This document shows, one piece after another, positions 26,658 through 35,519 of a stretch of 64,000 nt of DNA. The notes beneath the pieces are model-generated. The model saw nothing but the letters and a program-made list of their open reading frames with translations. It did no database searches and was not told where the DNA came from. The stretch comes from Microcoleus sp. bin38.metabat.b11b12b14.051 (GTDB taxonomy: Bacteria; Cyanobacteriota; Cyanobacteriia; Cyanobacteriales; Microcoleaceae), in assembly GCF_013299165.1 (NCBI RefSeq), contig NZ_JAAFKD010000001.1:248001-312000 (forward strand), read 5' to 3'. Position 1 is the stretch's first letter, and the number at the start of each line of letters is the position of its first letter. The position numbers were made by a program, and so were the translations under genes.

Positions 26658-26951
26658 ATGGTAGTAGCAACTAAAAACCCTCCCGCTAAATTAATCGTAA
26701 CCTAGCCCTTACTACCAGACGACTTTTTGGGGATACCTGGATTAAACTTGTTTTTGGGTATTTGGGAAGGTAGCCACGAATCTAGAAGTGGCTATTGGCT
26801 GAGATGGTGGAATCCCGAAGGCGAATTATTGTTGTGGTCAGAGGAGCGGGCCCAGCAAGAACGGTTGCGGGCCGATCGCGAATACGATCGCGCCCAAAGA
26901 CTAGCAGAAAAATTACGTCAAGCTGGAATCGCATTAGATGACGAAGAGTGA
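26658..26951 (+). pseudogene. Uma2-family (PD-(D/E)XK) remnant with internal deletion
   Basis: An ATG frame (MVVATKNPPAKLIVT) ends at TAG 26703-26705. The same frame resumes as FLGIPGLNLFLGIWEG..GYWLRWWNPEGELLLWSEERAQQERLRADR, typical of the C-terminus of Uma2-family putative endonucleases, and runs to 26951. The whole catalytic core (~100 residues) is missing between the two ends. The remnant is not expected to be functional. Confidence 0.65.
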
Positions 26952-26957
26952 AATTAT

Positions 26958-26994
26958 CAAAATATAGTCAAATTTGACTATATTTTGGTATAAT
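26958..26994 (+). promoter_or_regulatory. Perfect 30-bp palindrome and -10 box of the methyltransferase operon
   Basis: Positions 26958-26987 are a perfect palindrome with no spacer; its centre is AGTCAAATTTGACT. Directly after it comes TATAAT (26989-26994), ~50 nt upstream of the methyltransferase ATG. The palindrome covers the place where a -35 would lie, so it is best read as an operator. Modification genes are often autoregulated through such sites. Confidence 0.65.
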
Positions 26995-27045
26995 CGTTAT
27001 CTTGTGCTCGGCATTCAGCCAGCTCTTGTCCTACTGCTAACTAAT

Positions 27046-28188
27046 ATGTTAATCGAACGTCTCAAGCCGATCGCCTGGAAAACCAAACCGCAACTGATAT
27101 CATTGTTTTCAGGTTGTGGTGGCATGGACTTGCCATTCCACAAAGCCGGATTTGAGGTAGTTTGGGCGATCGACTCCAACAAATACGCCTGCAAAACATT
27201 CAGCAGAAACATCGCCGATGTCATCGTCAATGACAGCATAGAAAATATAGATATTGCACAAGTTCCCGATGCAGAAATATGTATAGGAGGGTTTCCGTGT
27301 CAAGACTTTTCCATGATTTGGAAACGGCCCGGACTCGAAGGTACTAGAGGCAATTTATATACATATTTTCTCGATTTTGTTAATAAAAAACAGCCAAAAG
27401 CTTTTGTAGCAGAAAATGTCAAAGGCTTATTAAGTGCCAATAATCATCAAGCCATAAAACAAATAATTTCCGACTTTGAAAGTATCGCTCCCGGCTACTT
27501 AGTTAAACCCAAACTCTACAACTTTGCTGATTACGGAGTTCCCCAATTTCGCCAAAGAGTATTATTAGTTGGCATTCGGATGGATACAGGATTTAACTTT
27601 GTACATCCTCAGCCAAAATACGGTGAAAATCGCAATTATCCTTATCGAACTGCCGGCCAAGCACTCAAAAATGTCGAAAAAGTCAAATATAATCAAGAAC
27701 ATCAGAAAATTCAGCCACGAACCATTGAAATTTTGAGTCGCATCAAACCGGGAGGGAATTTTACTGATATTCCCAAAGATAGTCCCTACTATGTAAAAGG
27801 CATGATCAGTCATGTTTATCGGCGAATTCATCCAGATAAACCCTGTGCTACAATTATTGCTGGTGGTGGTGGCGGTACTTGGGGATATCATTATCCCGAT
27901 CCCCGTTCATTGACAAATAGGGAAAGAGCAAGGTTACAAAGTTTTCCTGATAATTTTGTGTTTGAAGGTTCTATTACAGAAGTAAGAAGACAAATTGGCA
28001 ATGCAGTTCCGCCCGATGGCATAGTTGAAGTTGTTGAATCACTGATTCCCTTATTTCAAGAGGATTATCAGAAAGTCGATTTACACAAATTAAATCAAAA
28101 ATTGCAATTAATGTCAATTAAAGAACGATTAGAACACGCAGAATCAGAGGCTTCTGAACAGCAAGTACAATTTACGGTTAATGTTTAG
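27046..28188 (+). CDS. DNA (cytosine-5) methyltransferase
   Basis: All core C5-methyltransferase motifs are present: I (LFSGCGGMDLPFHKAGF), IV with catalytic Cys (GGFPCQDFS), VI (ENVKGL), VIII (QRVLLVGIR), IX (LTNRERARLQSFPD) and X (RRQIGNAVPP). It transfers a methyl group from SAM to cytosine C5 in a specific DNA site; the recognition region between VIII and IX is short. I start it at ATG 27046, since upstream codons lie in the promoter region. An ATPase and an HNH gene follow as one operon, suggesting a modification-restriction role rather than an orphan enzyme. Confidence 0.93.
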   Translation: MLIERLKPIAWKTKPQLISLFSGCGGMDLPFHKAGFEVVWAIDSNKYACKTFSRNIADVIVNDSIENIDIAQVPDAEICIGGFPCQDFSMIWKRPGLEGTRGNLYTYFLDFVNKKQPKAFVAENVKGLLSANNHQAIKQIISDFESIAPGYLVKPKLYNFADYGVPQFRQRVLLVGIRMDTGFNFVHPQPKYGENRNYPYRTAGQALKNVEKVKYNQEHQKIQPRTIEILSRIKPGGNFTDIPKDSPYYVKGMISHVYRRIHPDKPCATIIAGGGGGTWGYHYPDPRSLTNRERARLQSFPDNFVFEGSITEVRRQIGNAVPPDGIVEVVESLIPLFQEDYQKVDLHKLNQKLQLMSIKERLEHAESEASEQQVQFTVNV

Positions 28189-28205
28189 TCAAGTGAGGTG
28201 ACTTA

Positions 28206-29909
28206 ATGTCCATACCTACCATAACTCCAGAAACGCCCTATGTGGACATATCATTATCAAGAGTTGATAAACAGCAGCAATCAAATCTCAATACTTTTTT
28301 TGGCAAAGGGCGCGCAAATAAATCTACTGGTAAAGTTATCCCAAGAGATTGGTACGAAGTTGAACTTATTGTGGATTCAAAAACAATAAGCGATCCTATC
28401 TATCCAAAAGGTAATTTTCTCGCTCATACAGATGATGGTTTAACATTTGATTGCCAAACTCAAGGAGCAAATCACAAAAACTTTAGATCGAAAGATGATT
28501 TAAAAATTTTAGGACGTTGGATTAAAGGCAAGCTAGAAAAAAGTGGTGTCTTGAAACAATTTGAACCTGTTACAAGCCAGACACTTCAAGCCTATGGTAG
28601 AGACTATATCCGTCTGTACAAATTATCTGATTCTGAATACTACTTAGAATTTGATGGATCTATTCACCATAAGATGCTGAAAGAACTTCACCTAAAATGG
28701 GTGGGAACAGCTCCAGAATTCGATGTTCACTTCGCCAAAAGACTCAATTTGTTTACTGGAGACAATGGTCTTGGTAAAACTTTTTTGCTAGATATTGCTT
28801 GGTGGGGACTAACTGGAAACTGGGTTGGCCAACCTGCTTGGCCTCAACAGATAGAGGGAAAAACACCGGAAAAAACACCGGAAATTACCTATGTGTTGAG
28901 TTCTCAGACAGATTCTGAGGAATATCGTAGCCTTTTTAGTTTTTCCGATCAGAAATGGCTGAATCTGCGAGTACCTCCCTTGTTAAGAAGCTTGATTATT
29001 TATGTCCGTGTTGATGGTGGATTTTCAGTTCTTGACTCGGCTCGTCAACAGTCGAGTATCTATCACTTTACTTCCGATCATCTTTGGAATGGGTTAAGAA
29101 CCGATAATAAAGTTCTATGTAATGGTTTAATTCACGATTGGGTCAATTGGCAACTACAGCGAGAAGAGTCTACATTTGAAATATTTTCTTCTGTGATTCG
29201 ACGACTTTCTCCCCATGAAAATGAATGGATGGAACCGGGAAAGCCTATACGGGTTTCTGTAGAAGATACTCGTGATATTCCTACTCTGAATTTCCCTTAT
29301 GGAAATGTGCCGATCATCTACGCATCAGCGGGAATAAAACGAATTTTAGGACTTGCTTACTTACTAATGTGGACGTGGTATGAACATACGCAAGCATCTA
29401 AATTGCGGCAGCAAGAACCTATCGATCAAATAGTCTTTTTAATAGACGAGGTTGAAGCTCACTTACATCCAGCTTGGCAACGATCGATTCTTCCTGCGAT
29501 ATTAGAAGTAGTTAAAAGTCTTAAAAATGAAATGCAAGTTCAGTTAATAGCAACTACTCATTCTCCGCTTGTACTTGCCTCAATCGAGCCTCAATTTGAT
29601 GAGGAACAAGATAAGTTATTTTTGTTTGAGTTACAGGGTAAAGATGTAACTCTTAATCAAGTTCCTTGGGCCAAACAAGGAGATGCTGTGGGGTGGCTAA
29701 CTTCAGATATTTTTGGGTTGAAACAGGCTCGTTCCCGCGAAGCAGAAATAGCGATTGATGCTGCGTATACCTTCATGCGAGGAGAAAGCATAGATGCTTT
29801 TCCTGAATACCTGAGAACTAAAGAGCAAATTCATCAGGAACTCCTGCGAGTTTTACCAGAACACGATCGCTTTTGGCCACGATGGATTGTTAGCACCGAG
29901 GTAGAGTAA
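28206..29909 (+). CDS. ABC-type ATPase with N-terminal DNA-recognition-like domain
   Basis: 567 aa. The ATPase core has Walker A GDNGLGKT (185-192), a signature-like SAGIKRILGLA (~374), Walker B VFLIDEVEAHLHP (D414, E415) and H-loop ATTHSP, as in OLD/PtuA/RecF-type ATPases. Residues ~25-165 (NTFFGKGRANKS, IPRDWYEVELIV, AHTDDGLTFDC, KNFRSKDDLKILGRWIKGKLE) resemble, from memory, the C-terminal DNA-binding domain of NgoFVII-type restriction enzymes. If correct, the ATPase reads the same site the methyltransferase protects. It starts 17 nt after the methyltransferase, behind a strong GAGGTGA, and 2 nt precede the HNH gene. Confidence 0.82.
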   Translation: MSIPTITPETPYVDISLSRVDKQQQSNLNTFFGKGRANKSTGKVIPRDWYEVELIVDSKTISDPIYPKGNFLAHTDDGLTFDCQTQGANHKNFRSKDDLKILGRWIKGKLEKSGVLKQFEPVTSQTLQAYGRDYIRLYKLSDSEYYLEFDGSIHHKMLKELHLKWVGTAPEFDVHFAKRLNLFTGDNGLGKTFLLDIAWWGLTGNWVGQPAWPQQIEGKTPEKTPEITYVLSSQTDSEEYRSLFSFSDQKWLNLRVPPLLRSLIIYVRVDGGFSVLDSARQQSSIYHFTSDHLWNGLRTDNKVLCNGLIHDWVNWQLQREESTFEIFSSVIRRLSPHENEWMEPGKPIRVSVEDTRDIPTLNFPYGNVPIIYASAGIKRILGLAYLLMWTWYEHTQASKLRQQEPIDQIVFLIDEVEAHLHPAWQRSILPAILEVVKSLKNEMQVQLIATTHSPLVLASIEPQFDEEQDKLFLFELQGKDVTLNQVPWAKQGDAVGWLTSDIFGLKQARSREAEIAIDAAYTFMRGESIDAFPEYLRTKEQIHQELLRVLPEHDRFWPRWIVSTEVE

Positions 29910-29911
29910 AG

Positions 29912-30487
29912 ATGATGCGATTTACTCCGCCACCGGAACCAAAAGATTTTGAGGAACAGGTGCGAAAAGCAGGCAATAATTGGTTAGATGAAAATTCTGA
30001 TAAAAAACCAAAAGATTTTTGGTCTAGCTTCAAACCTCAATTAGCTAAAGAGTTCCACAATCTTTGTGGATATTCGGTAATGCATATACCGAGTCAGATG
30101 GGTACTGTCGATCATTATTTGAGTAAAAGCAAAGCAGAAAACCGCCATTTGATTTATGAATGGCAAAACTATCGCTATGCTTTGCAACGGGTGAATAGCT
30201 GCAAAGGAATTTGCGATCAACAAATTCTCGACCCTTTTGAAGTTGAGGATAATTGGTTTGAGATCGTCTTACCTTCTTGTCAGTTGGTTTTGACTAATGA
30301 AGTTCCTTCTCACGAGCGCGATCGAGCAGAATTTACCATCAAAAAGTTACAGATTCAGAATAGTGAATGGGTGATAGAACAACGTCAGGAGTGGTATCGG
30401 ATGTATTTAGACAATGAACTTAATTTAGAAGGGTTAGAAAAGAAAGCACCTTTAATCGCTCGTGCGGTTAAGAAACAGCTTAATTAG
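29912..30487 (+). CDS. HNH-type nuclease, PtuB-like
   Basis: 191 aa. The core TVDHYLSKSK ... YEWQNYRYALQRVNSCKG is an HNH-like finger with H68, N86 and N95 as candidate catalytic/metal residues, the layout seen in PtuB of Septu and retron-associated HNH proteins. The usual CxxC zinc knuckle before it is reduced to C52-GYS. The stop of the ATPase and this start are 2 nt apart, so the proteins are probably made together and act as a complex: ATPase as sensor/motor, HNH as nuclease. A second ATG at 29915 is possible. The 3' end is 7 nt from the convergent midA-like gene. Confidence 0.75.
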   Translation: MMRFTPPPEPKDFEEQVRKAGNNWLDENSDKKPKDFWSSFKPQLAKEFHNLCGYSVMHIPSQMGTVDHYLSKSKAENRHLIYEWQNYRYALQRVNSCKGICDQQILDPFEVEDNWFEIVLPSCQLVLTNEVPSHERDRAEFTIKKLQIQNSEWVIEQRQEWYRMYLDNELNLEGLEKKAPLIARAVKKQLN

Positions 30488-30494
30488 TTAATCA

Positions 30495-31709
30495 TCAATC
30501 GGGCACTCTCAAACCTTTGACTTTTTCTCCTTTCTCCCCCTCCCTCAACCCCTTACACTGCACCAAAACCCCAAAACCTCCCAAACCCATCGGATCGATC
30601 AATCGATGCAACGCTTCCCGCCTGCGTAAAAACGTTGTCAAATCCAATACTTCTGCATCATTTGTTGACAAAGAAGCAATTCTATCGCCCACACCCAACA
30701 TCATCAAAAATAAAGCCTGTTGAGTAAAACCCATCATCTCTAAACCGCACAATTCCCCTTGTTTTTCCAGCGCCGTAAAATCAGCATGGGCCGTTAAATC
30801 CTGCCACCCTACATTAATATAAGGATTGCTGTGATAACGGTGGCGGTAATAACATTGAAGTGTTCCCTCTGTGCGCCTGGGATTGTAATAGCGGTGCGCC
30901 GGATGGCCGTAATCAATGGTTAACACGTAACCGCGCTGCAATTTTTCGGCAACTGTTTTTATCCAGTCTAAAGCTGCTAAATTAACTTCGCTGCGATAAC
31001 CATCCGCATAAACACTCGCCGATAAGTTTATTCCTACTAATTCAAAATATTCGGCAATTTTAGGATTTGACAGTTCGCCTACTACTTCAATAAACTTACT
31101 TCCAGATTGTGCATTTTGTGCTGTGGCTGCGGCAACGTAAATTTCCCTGACTTGCCCTTGTTCGACGATAAATTGATGGACGGGTAAAGCATCGACTAAC
31201 TCGTTAGAAAAGAAGCAGCCGACAATCGAGTTATTAGCTATCTCATCCCAATTGCACCACTTGACTGTTTTGAATTCAGCTAACTTTTGTTGCTGCACCG
31301 ATTGCTGTATGGGTGAAATTTCTACAATAATGTATTCTAATATTTTAAATAAATCGGGATGTTTTCGTTGCAGGTATTGCAGCAAATGTGTGGCAAATGT
31401 TCCTCGCCCCGCACCCATTTCTACAATAGTAAAAGCATCAGGTTTGCCGAGGATTTCCCACATTTCTACAAATTGCTCGCCCAAAACTTCGGCAAAATCA
31501 GCACTCCAATGAGGCGATGTGATAAAATCACCTTGTTTGCCGATGTTGGGCCGATCGCCATTATAGTAACCATACTGCGGGTGATATAGTGCCAAATCCA
31601 TGTATTCCGCAAAGGTTATGCGCTGCTGCGGACTTGCGGCAATTTTTTCGCAGATTAAAGCGCAGAGTTCTGGGTTACTGTCGTTGATATTTGATTGCTG
31701 GACTGTCAT
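30495..31709 (-). CDS. SAM-dependent methyltransferase, MidA/NDUFAF7 family
   Basis: 404 aa with the hallmark ITFAEYMDLALYHPQYGYY, GDFITSPHWSADFAEVLGEQF and the SAM loop IVEMGAGRGTFATHLL. The human homolog NDUFAF7 dimethylates an arginine of complex I subunit NDUFS2. The cyanobacterial homolog of that subunit, ndhH, lies 1.3 kb upstream on the same strand. Role in NDH-1 assembly is inferred from family and context. The last ~12 codons are variable and lysine/glycine-rich. Confidence 0.85.
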   Translation of the reverse strand: MTVQQSNINDSNPELCALICEKIAASPQQRITFAEYMDLALYHPQYGYYNGDRPNIGKQGDFITSPHWSADFAEVLGEQFVEMWEILGKPDAFTIVEMGAGRGTFATHLLQYLQRKHPDLFKILEYIIVEISPIQQSVQQQKLAEFKTVKWCNWDEIANNSIVGCFFSNELVDALPVHQFIVEQGQVREIYVAAATAQNAQSGSKFIEVVGELSNPKIAEYFELVGINLSASVYADGYRSEVNLAALDWIKTVAEKLQRGYVLTIDYGHPAHRYYNPRRTEGTLQCYYRHRYHSNPYINVGWQDLTAHADFTALEKQGELCGLEMMGFTQQALFLMMLGVGDRIASLSTNDAEVLDLTTFLRRREALHRLIDPMGLGGFGVLVQCKGLREGEKGEKVKGLRVPD

Positions 31710-31880
31710 AATTAAATTAAGGTTGATGTTATTTTATTTATGAAATAAAGATTTTTTTAACCGCAGAGGGCGCAGAGGACACAGAGGAAGAGAGAAGAGA
31801 GAAATATTGATGTTCAGTAATTTAAGATTGTTGCTATACAGGAATTACGCAGAACCTCTATATGTTAAACGATCACCCTC

Positions 31881-32072
31881 TTATTCTAAACAAAGTGCAA
31901 TAATTTATTTGATATTAGCAATCAATTCATCAATAGTTTCTCCTTGACTGTAACAGGCTTTTAGCTGTGGGACTTCCGCGACATAATAGCCATCTTGATC
32001 TCGTTCGATAATGACGTAGGACTTTCGCTTGCCGATATTCATTCTGCAATCTCTTTGTTCTTTAAGTTTCAT
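31881..32072 (-). pseudogene. hicB-like antitoxin relic with nonsense codons
   Basis: The frame from ATG 32072 (or 32042, MNIGKRKSYVIIERD) gives DGYYVAEVPQLKACYSQGETIDELIANIK and then TAA (31905-31907). HicB antitoxins normally read ..NIKEAI.LCLEE; here the same frame continues IIALCLE after the stop, so a Glu codon GAA has become TAA. A second TAA follows at 31881-31883. No hicA toxin is next to it. The protein would be 45-55 aa, lacking its C-terminal helix. Confidence 0.65.
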
Positions 32073-32171
32073 TATATCATTTTGAAGCCGATCGCAAACT
32101 TGAGATTTGAGATTAACAACTTTCGATTGCTGTGATAAGCTAGTCTTGGCTTTTAAATATAATGCTTCTGT

Positions 32172-32831
32172 ATGTCGAGAGAGTCTTTTTTAGAAGAGTT
32201 CAAAACTTCAAGCGAGTTATTATTACCAGCTTATCTAGTTATCTTTGATTTTGCAGACACAAAAAGACGAAATCTTTACTTAGGTCACTCTGAAGTAGAT
32301 AAAGATATTATTGCATTTGATAATTTGTTGAAAAATTGCGTTTATTTAGAAAGATATAAGAGAATTGCCGGCAATAAATGGATGGCTTGTATTGCAGAAC
32401 AGCAACTCAAGGATATACCGAGTCTCATATCCAATTATGCACAAGAAGTGCGTATATTCGCGGGGTGGGAATGCAGGGCGATCGATCCCAACGGAAATCG
32501 AATATTTATTGAAGAAAAAAGAAACGTTTTCATCAGTCGTGCTGTCCGTTGCGGTTACTTGTGGAGCAAAAATGTCAATGAATTAACTATAAAAATTAAT
32601 CAATTAGTCGATCGAGTAGGTTGTTTACCTGTTAATACATTAACTTACCTAGAGTCTGAGATAGCTATTAATTTACCCAGATGGCGGTGCGTACCCGCTG
32701 AAATTTTATCTTTGACTGAGTATTGCCCGTACTGTAATAGTACCAACTTTCACTGGCTAGGAGGAGCTGATGATGGTTCTGGGGGTATTTGTTCGCAGTG
32801 CGGAACCGAGGTGGATTTTCAGTACGGTTAA
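32172..32831 (+). CDS. Degenerate GGDEF-like domain with C-terminal zinc ribbon
   Basis: 219 aa. Residues ~18-75 (YLVIFDFADTKRRNLYLGHSEVDKDIIAFDNLL ... YKRIAGNKWMACI) follow the pattern of a diguanylate cyclase domain, with AGNKW in place of GGDEF, so catalytic activity is not expected. The C-terminus has a zinc ribbon CPYCNST ... GICSQCGTEVDF. No receiver or membrane part. It may be a ligand-binding or structural remnant of that fold; function unknown. It is convergent with ndhH, sharing a bidirectional terminator. Confidence 0.6.
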   Translation: MSRESFLEEFKTSSELLLPAYLVIFDFADTKRRNLYLGHSEVDKDIIAFDNLLKNCVYLERYKRIAGNKWMACIAEQQLKDIPSLISNYAQEVRIFAGWECRAIDPNGNRIFIEEKRNVFISRAVRCGYLWSKNVNELTIKINQLVDRVGCLPVNTLTYLESEIAINLPRWRCVPAEILSLTEYCPYCNSTNFHWLGGADDGSGGICSQCGTEVDFQYG

Positions 32832-32858
32832 TATATACAGTCCTATTCATGGTTAGTC

Positions 32859-32923
32859 AGAAACCGGGTTTTTACGAGAATCTTTCGTTGTAGCCGACAG
32901 TTGAAGTAAAAAAAACTGGTTTC
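32859..32923. repeat. AGAAACCGGGTTT-family repeat copy
   Basis: AGAAACCGGGTTTTT at the left and AAAACTGGTTTCTT at the right form an imperfect stem around ACGAGAATCTTTCGTTG. Member of the family at 3765-3830. Confidence 0.6.
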
Positions 32924-32965
32924 TTTGCTATTATGCGCCCTGGACTTTGTATGATGCAACAAAAT

Positions 32966-33008
32966 AGCGATCGCACTCATCAGCAAATAGCCAAAAAGTG
33001 CGATCGCT
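32966..33008. terminator. Bidirectional terminator between convergent genes
   Basis: AGCGATCGCACT (32966-32977) and AGTGCGATCGCT (32997-33008) form a perfect 12-bp stem. On the plus strand CTTTTTGTTC follows; on the minus strand ATTTTGTTG follows. It lies between the GGDEF-like gene (+) and ndhH (-), and its arms contain HIP1 octamers. Confidence 0.65.
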
Positions 33009-33017
33009 CTTTTTGTT

Positions 33018-34202
33018 CTAGCGATCGACCGAACCCATGATAATATCGATACTGCCCAGAATCGCCACTAAGTCCGCAATCTTTACACCGCGCACGATAT
33101 GGGGCAAAATCTGCAAATTATTGAAATCCGCAGCCCGAATCTTCCAGCGCCAAGGGAACACGCTGTCATCGCCGATAATATAGATTCCCAACTCACCCTT
33201 ACCGCTTTCAACCCGCACGTAATGTTCGCCCTTAGGAATTTTGAAAGTTGGCGCTACTTTTTTACCAATAAACTGATAGTCGAAACTGTTCCACTCAGAT
33301 TTTGGCCCGCTTTCTAAGCGCTTTGCTTCCAAATTTTCGTAAGGGCCGCCGGGGAGTGCTTTCAAGGCTTGATAGAGGATTTTAACTGACTCGCGCATCT
33401 CCCGAATTCGGACTAAGTAGCGGGCCAAACAATCGCCAGCAGCTTCGGTGCAAACTTCCCAGTCAAAGTCGTCGTAGCATTCGTAATGGTCAACTTTTCG
33501 CAAATCCCAATTGACGCCGGAACCGCGCAACATCGGGCCGGAGAGTCCCCAGTTAATCGCTTCGGCGCGGGAAATAGTACCGAGTCCTTCAATCCGGCGG
33601 CGGAAGATAGGGTTGTTGGTGATTAAGCGTTCGTATTCGTCAATTTTTGGCAGGAAGTAATCGCAGAAATCTTCGCATTTGTCTACCCAGCCGTAGGGTA
33701 AATCTGCTGCGACTCCGCCGATGCGGAAGTAGTTGTTGTTTACCATGCGGTAGCCGGTGGCTGCTTCCCACAAGTCGAGAATTGGTTCGCGATCGCGCAT
33801 TGTGTAGAAAAATGGAGTTTGCGCGCCCACGTCCGCCAAAAACGGCCCTACCCACATCAAGTGGTTAGCAATCCGGTTCAACTCCAGCATGATTACCCGA
33901 ATGTAACTCGCCCGTTTGGGGACAGCAATATTCGCTAACTTTTCTGGTGCATTGACTGTCACCGCTTCGTTAAACATCCCCGCAGCGTAGTCCCAGCGGC
34001 TCACGTAGGGGACGTACATCACGTTGGTGCGGTTTTCGGCAATTTTTTCCATGCCGCGGTGTAGATAGCCCAAAACAGGCTCACAGTCTACTACATCTTC
34101 GCCGTCTAGGGTGACAATTAGGCGGAGTACGCCGTGCATGGATGGGTGGTGCGGCCCCATGTTGAGCACCATTGGTTCGGTTCTCGTCTCAATTCTTGAC
34201 AT
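33018..34202 (-). CDS. ndhH: NAD(P)H-quinone oxidoreductase subunit H
   Basis: 394 aa, with the 49-kDa subunit signatures [23 protein letters not shown] and [17 protein letters not shown], and the C-terminal [25 protein letters not shown]. NdhH is a peripheral-arm subunit of thylakoid NDH-1, working in respiration and cyclic electron flow near the quinone site. Length and ends are complete. R27 in HGVLR corresponds to the arginine methylated by NDUFAF7 in the mitochondrial homolog. Single gene here. Confidence 0.97.
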   Translation of the reverse strand: MSRIETRTEPMVLNMGPHHPSMHGVLRLIVTLDGEDVVDCEPVLGYLHRGMEKIAENRTNVMYVPYVSRWDYAAGMFNEAVTVNAPEKLANIAVPKRASYIRVIMLELNRIANHLMWVGPFLADVGAQTPFFYTMRDREPILDLWEAATGYRMVNNNYFRIGGVAADLPYGWVDKCEDFCDYFLPKIDEYERLITNNPIFRRRIEGLGTISRAEAINWGLSGPMLRGSGVNWDLRKVDHYECYDDFDWEVCTEAAGDCLARYLVRIREMRESVKILYQALKALPGGPYENLEAKRLESGPKSEWNSFDYQFIGKKVAPTFKIPKGEHYVRVESGKGELGIYIIGDDSVFPWRWKIRAADFNNLQILPHIVRGVKIADLVAILGSIDIIMGSVDR

Positions 34203-34325
34203 AATAATTGGTAATTGGTAATTGGTAATTAGTCATTGGCCAAACAGGGCATTGGCCAAACAGGTCATTGGCCAAACAGGTCATTGGGCATTGGGCATTG
34301 GGCATTGGCCAAACAGGTCATTAGC
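34203..34325. repeat. Heptamer/short tandem repeat tract before rsmH
   Basis: TTGGTAA heptamers (34207-34230) are followed by four units built from CATTGGCCAAACAGG and three GGGCATT heptamers. It sits between the divergent ndhH and rsmH starts, so both promoters must lie in or next to repeat DNA. Confidence 0.85.
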
Positions 34326-34399
34326 AAAAAAACTTTCTAACTGACAACCGACAACTGACAATTGACAATTGTTGATTTTTGTTTCATTCTTACTAAATT

Positions 34400-35302
34400 A
34401 TGAAGGATATCGAGCCGTCTGAGAAGGAGACTCCTGCATCAGATGTCAGTATTGAGGCTTATCACGTTTCTGTTTTGGCCCAAGAATTAATTGCGGGTTT
34501 AGCTGTGCGTCCCGGCGGGCGCTATTTGGATGCGACGCTTGGGGGGGGTGGACACACTGGTTTGATTTTAGCGGCGGCGCCTGATGTGACTGTGGTGGCG
34601 ATCGATCGCGATGCAGAAGCCATCCGTTTTTGCGGGGCCCGATTTGCTGACGCACCCGTCGAGTTTTGGCACGGCAATTTTGCTGAATATCAGTCTCCTG
34701 ATGCCGAATTTGATGGTATTATAGCAGACTTGGGCGTTAGCTCGGCTCAGTTCGATACACCGGAACGAGGCTTTAGTTTTCGCCACCCTGCTCAATTAGA
34801 TATGCGTATGAATCAGCAGCAATCTTTGACGGCAGAAGAGATTATCAATCACTGGGATGAAGTTAAATTAGCAGATATTATTTACAAGTACGGCGAAGAG
34901 CGACTGTCGCGGCGCATCGCGAGGCGGATTGTGCAATCGCGTCCTTTTGAAACTACTACAGAACTTGCAGGGGCGATCGCTAGCAGCTTCCCACCCAAGC
35001 AGCGCAACGGTAGAATCCATCCCGCCACCCGCACTTTTCAAGCTTTGAGAATAGCTGTCAACTCCGAACTAACTTCTTTAGATACTTTTCTCAACCAAGC
35101 CCCTAAATGGTTGAAACCCGGCGGGAGAATCGGTATCATTACTTTTCACAGTCTGGAAGACAGGCCGGTTAAGCACCAACTCAGAGCAACAGACTGTTTG
35201 CAGGTACTGACAAAAAAGCCGATCGTGCCACAATCCGAAGAAGTAGCTAGAAATCCCCGCTCTCGTTCTGCTAAGCTCAGACTGGCAGAAAAATTAACTT
35301 GA
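34400..35302 (+). CDS. rsmH: 16S rRNA m4C1402 methyltransferase RsmH
   Basis: 300 aa with [11 protein letters not shown], the SAM loop [41 protein letters not shown] and [18 protein letters not shown], all diagnostic for RsmH (MraW). It methylates N4 of C1402 in 16S rRNA. Unlike many bacteria it is not in a division-cell wall cluster here. Confidence 0.95.
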   Translation: MKDIEPSEKETPASDVSIEAYHVSVLAQELIAGLAVRPGGRYLDATLGGGGHTGLILAAAPDVTVVAIDRDAEAIRFCGARFADAPVEFWHGNFAEYQSPDAEFDGIIADLGVSSAQFDTPERGFSFRHPAQLDMRMNQQQSLTAEEIINHWDEVKLADIIYKYGEERLSRRIARRIVQSRPFETTTELAGAIASSFPPKQRNGRIHPATRTFQALRIAVNSELTSLDTFLNQAPKWLKPGGRIGIITFHSLEDRPVKHQLRATDCLQVLTKKPIVPQSEEVARNPRSRSAKLRLAEKLT

Positions 35303-35519
35303 TTCGGCAGCAACGTGAATAAAGAACGAGCTCCAAACCAAGGCGAGGTCTGGTAAGGCCGCGACCGGATGCAAGTTCCGAACTTCCTTGTGGTATCACT
35401 AACATGGCACTGACTTATGAAACCCGAACCCCTCACGCAGATTCGGCTCCGCTGAATCAGCCAAGGGTAATTGACAAGCTAGTTTTAGACCTGATTAATT
35501 CGCCTAGGAAAGGAATAGC

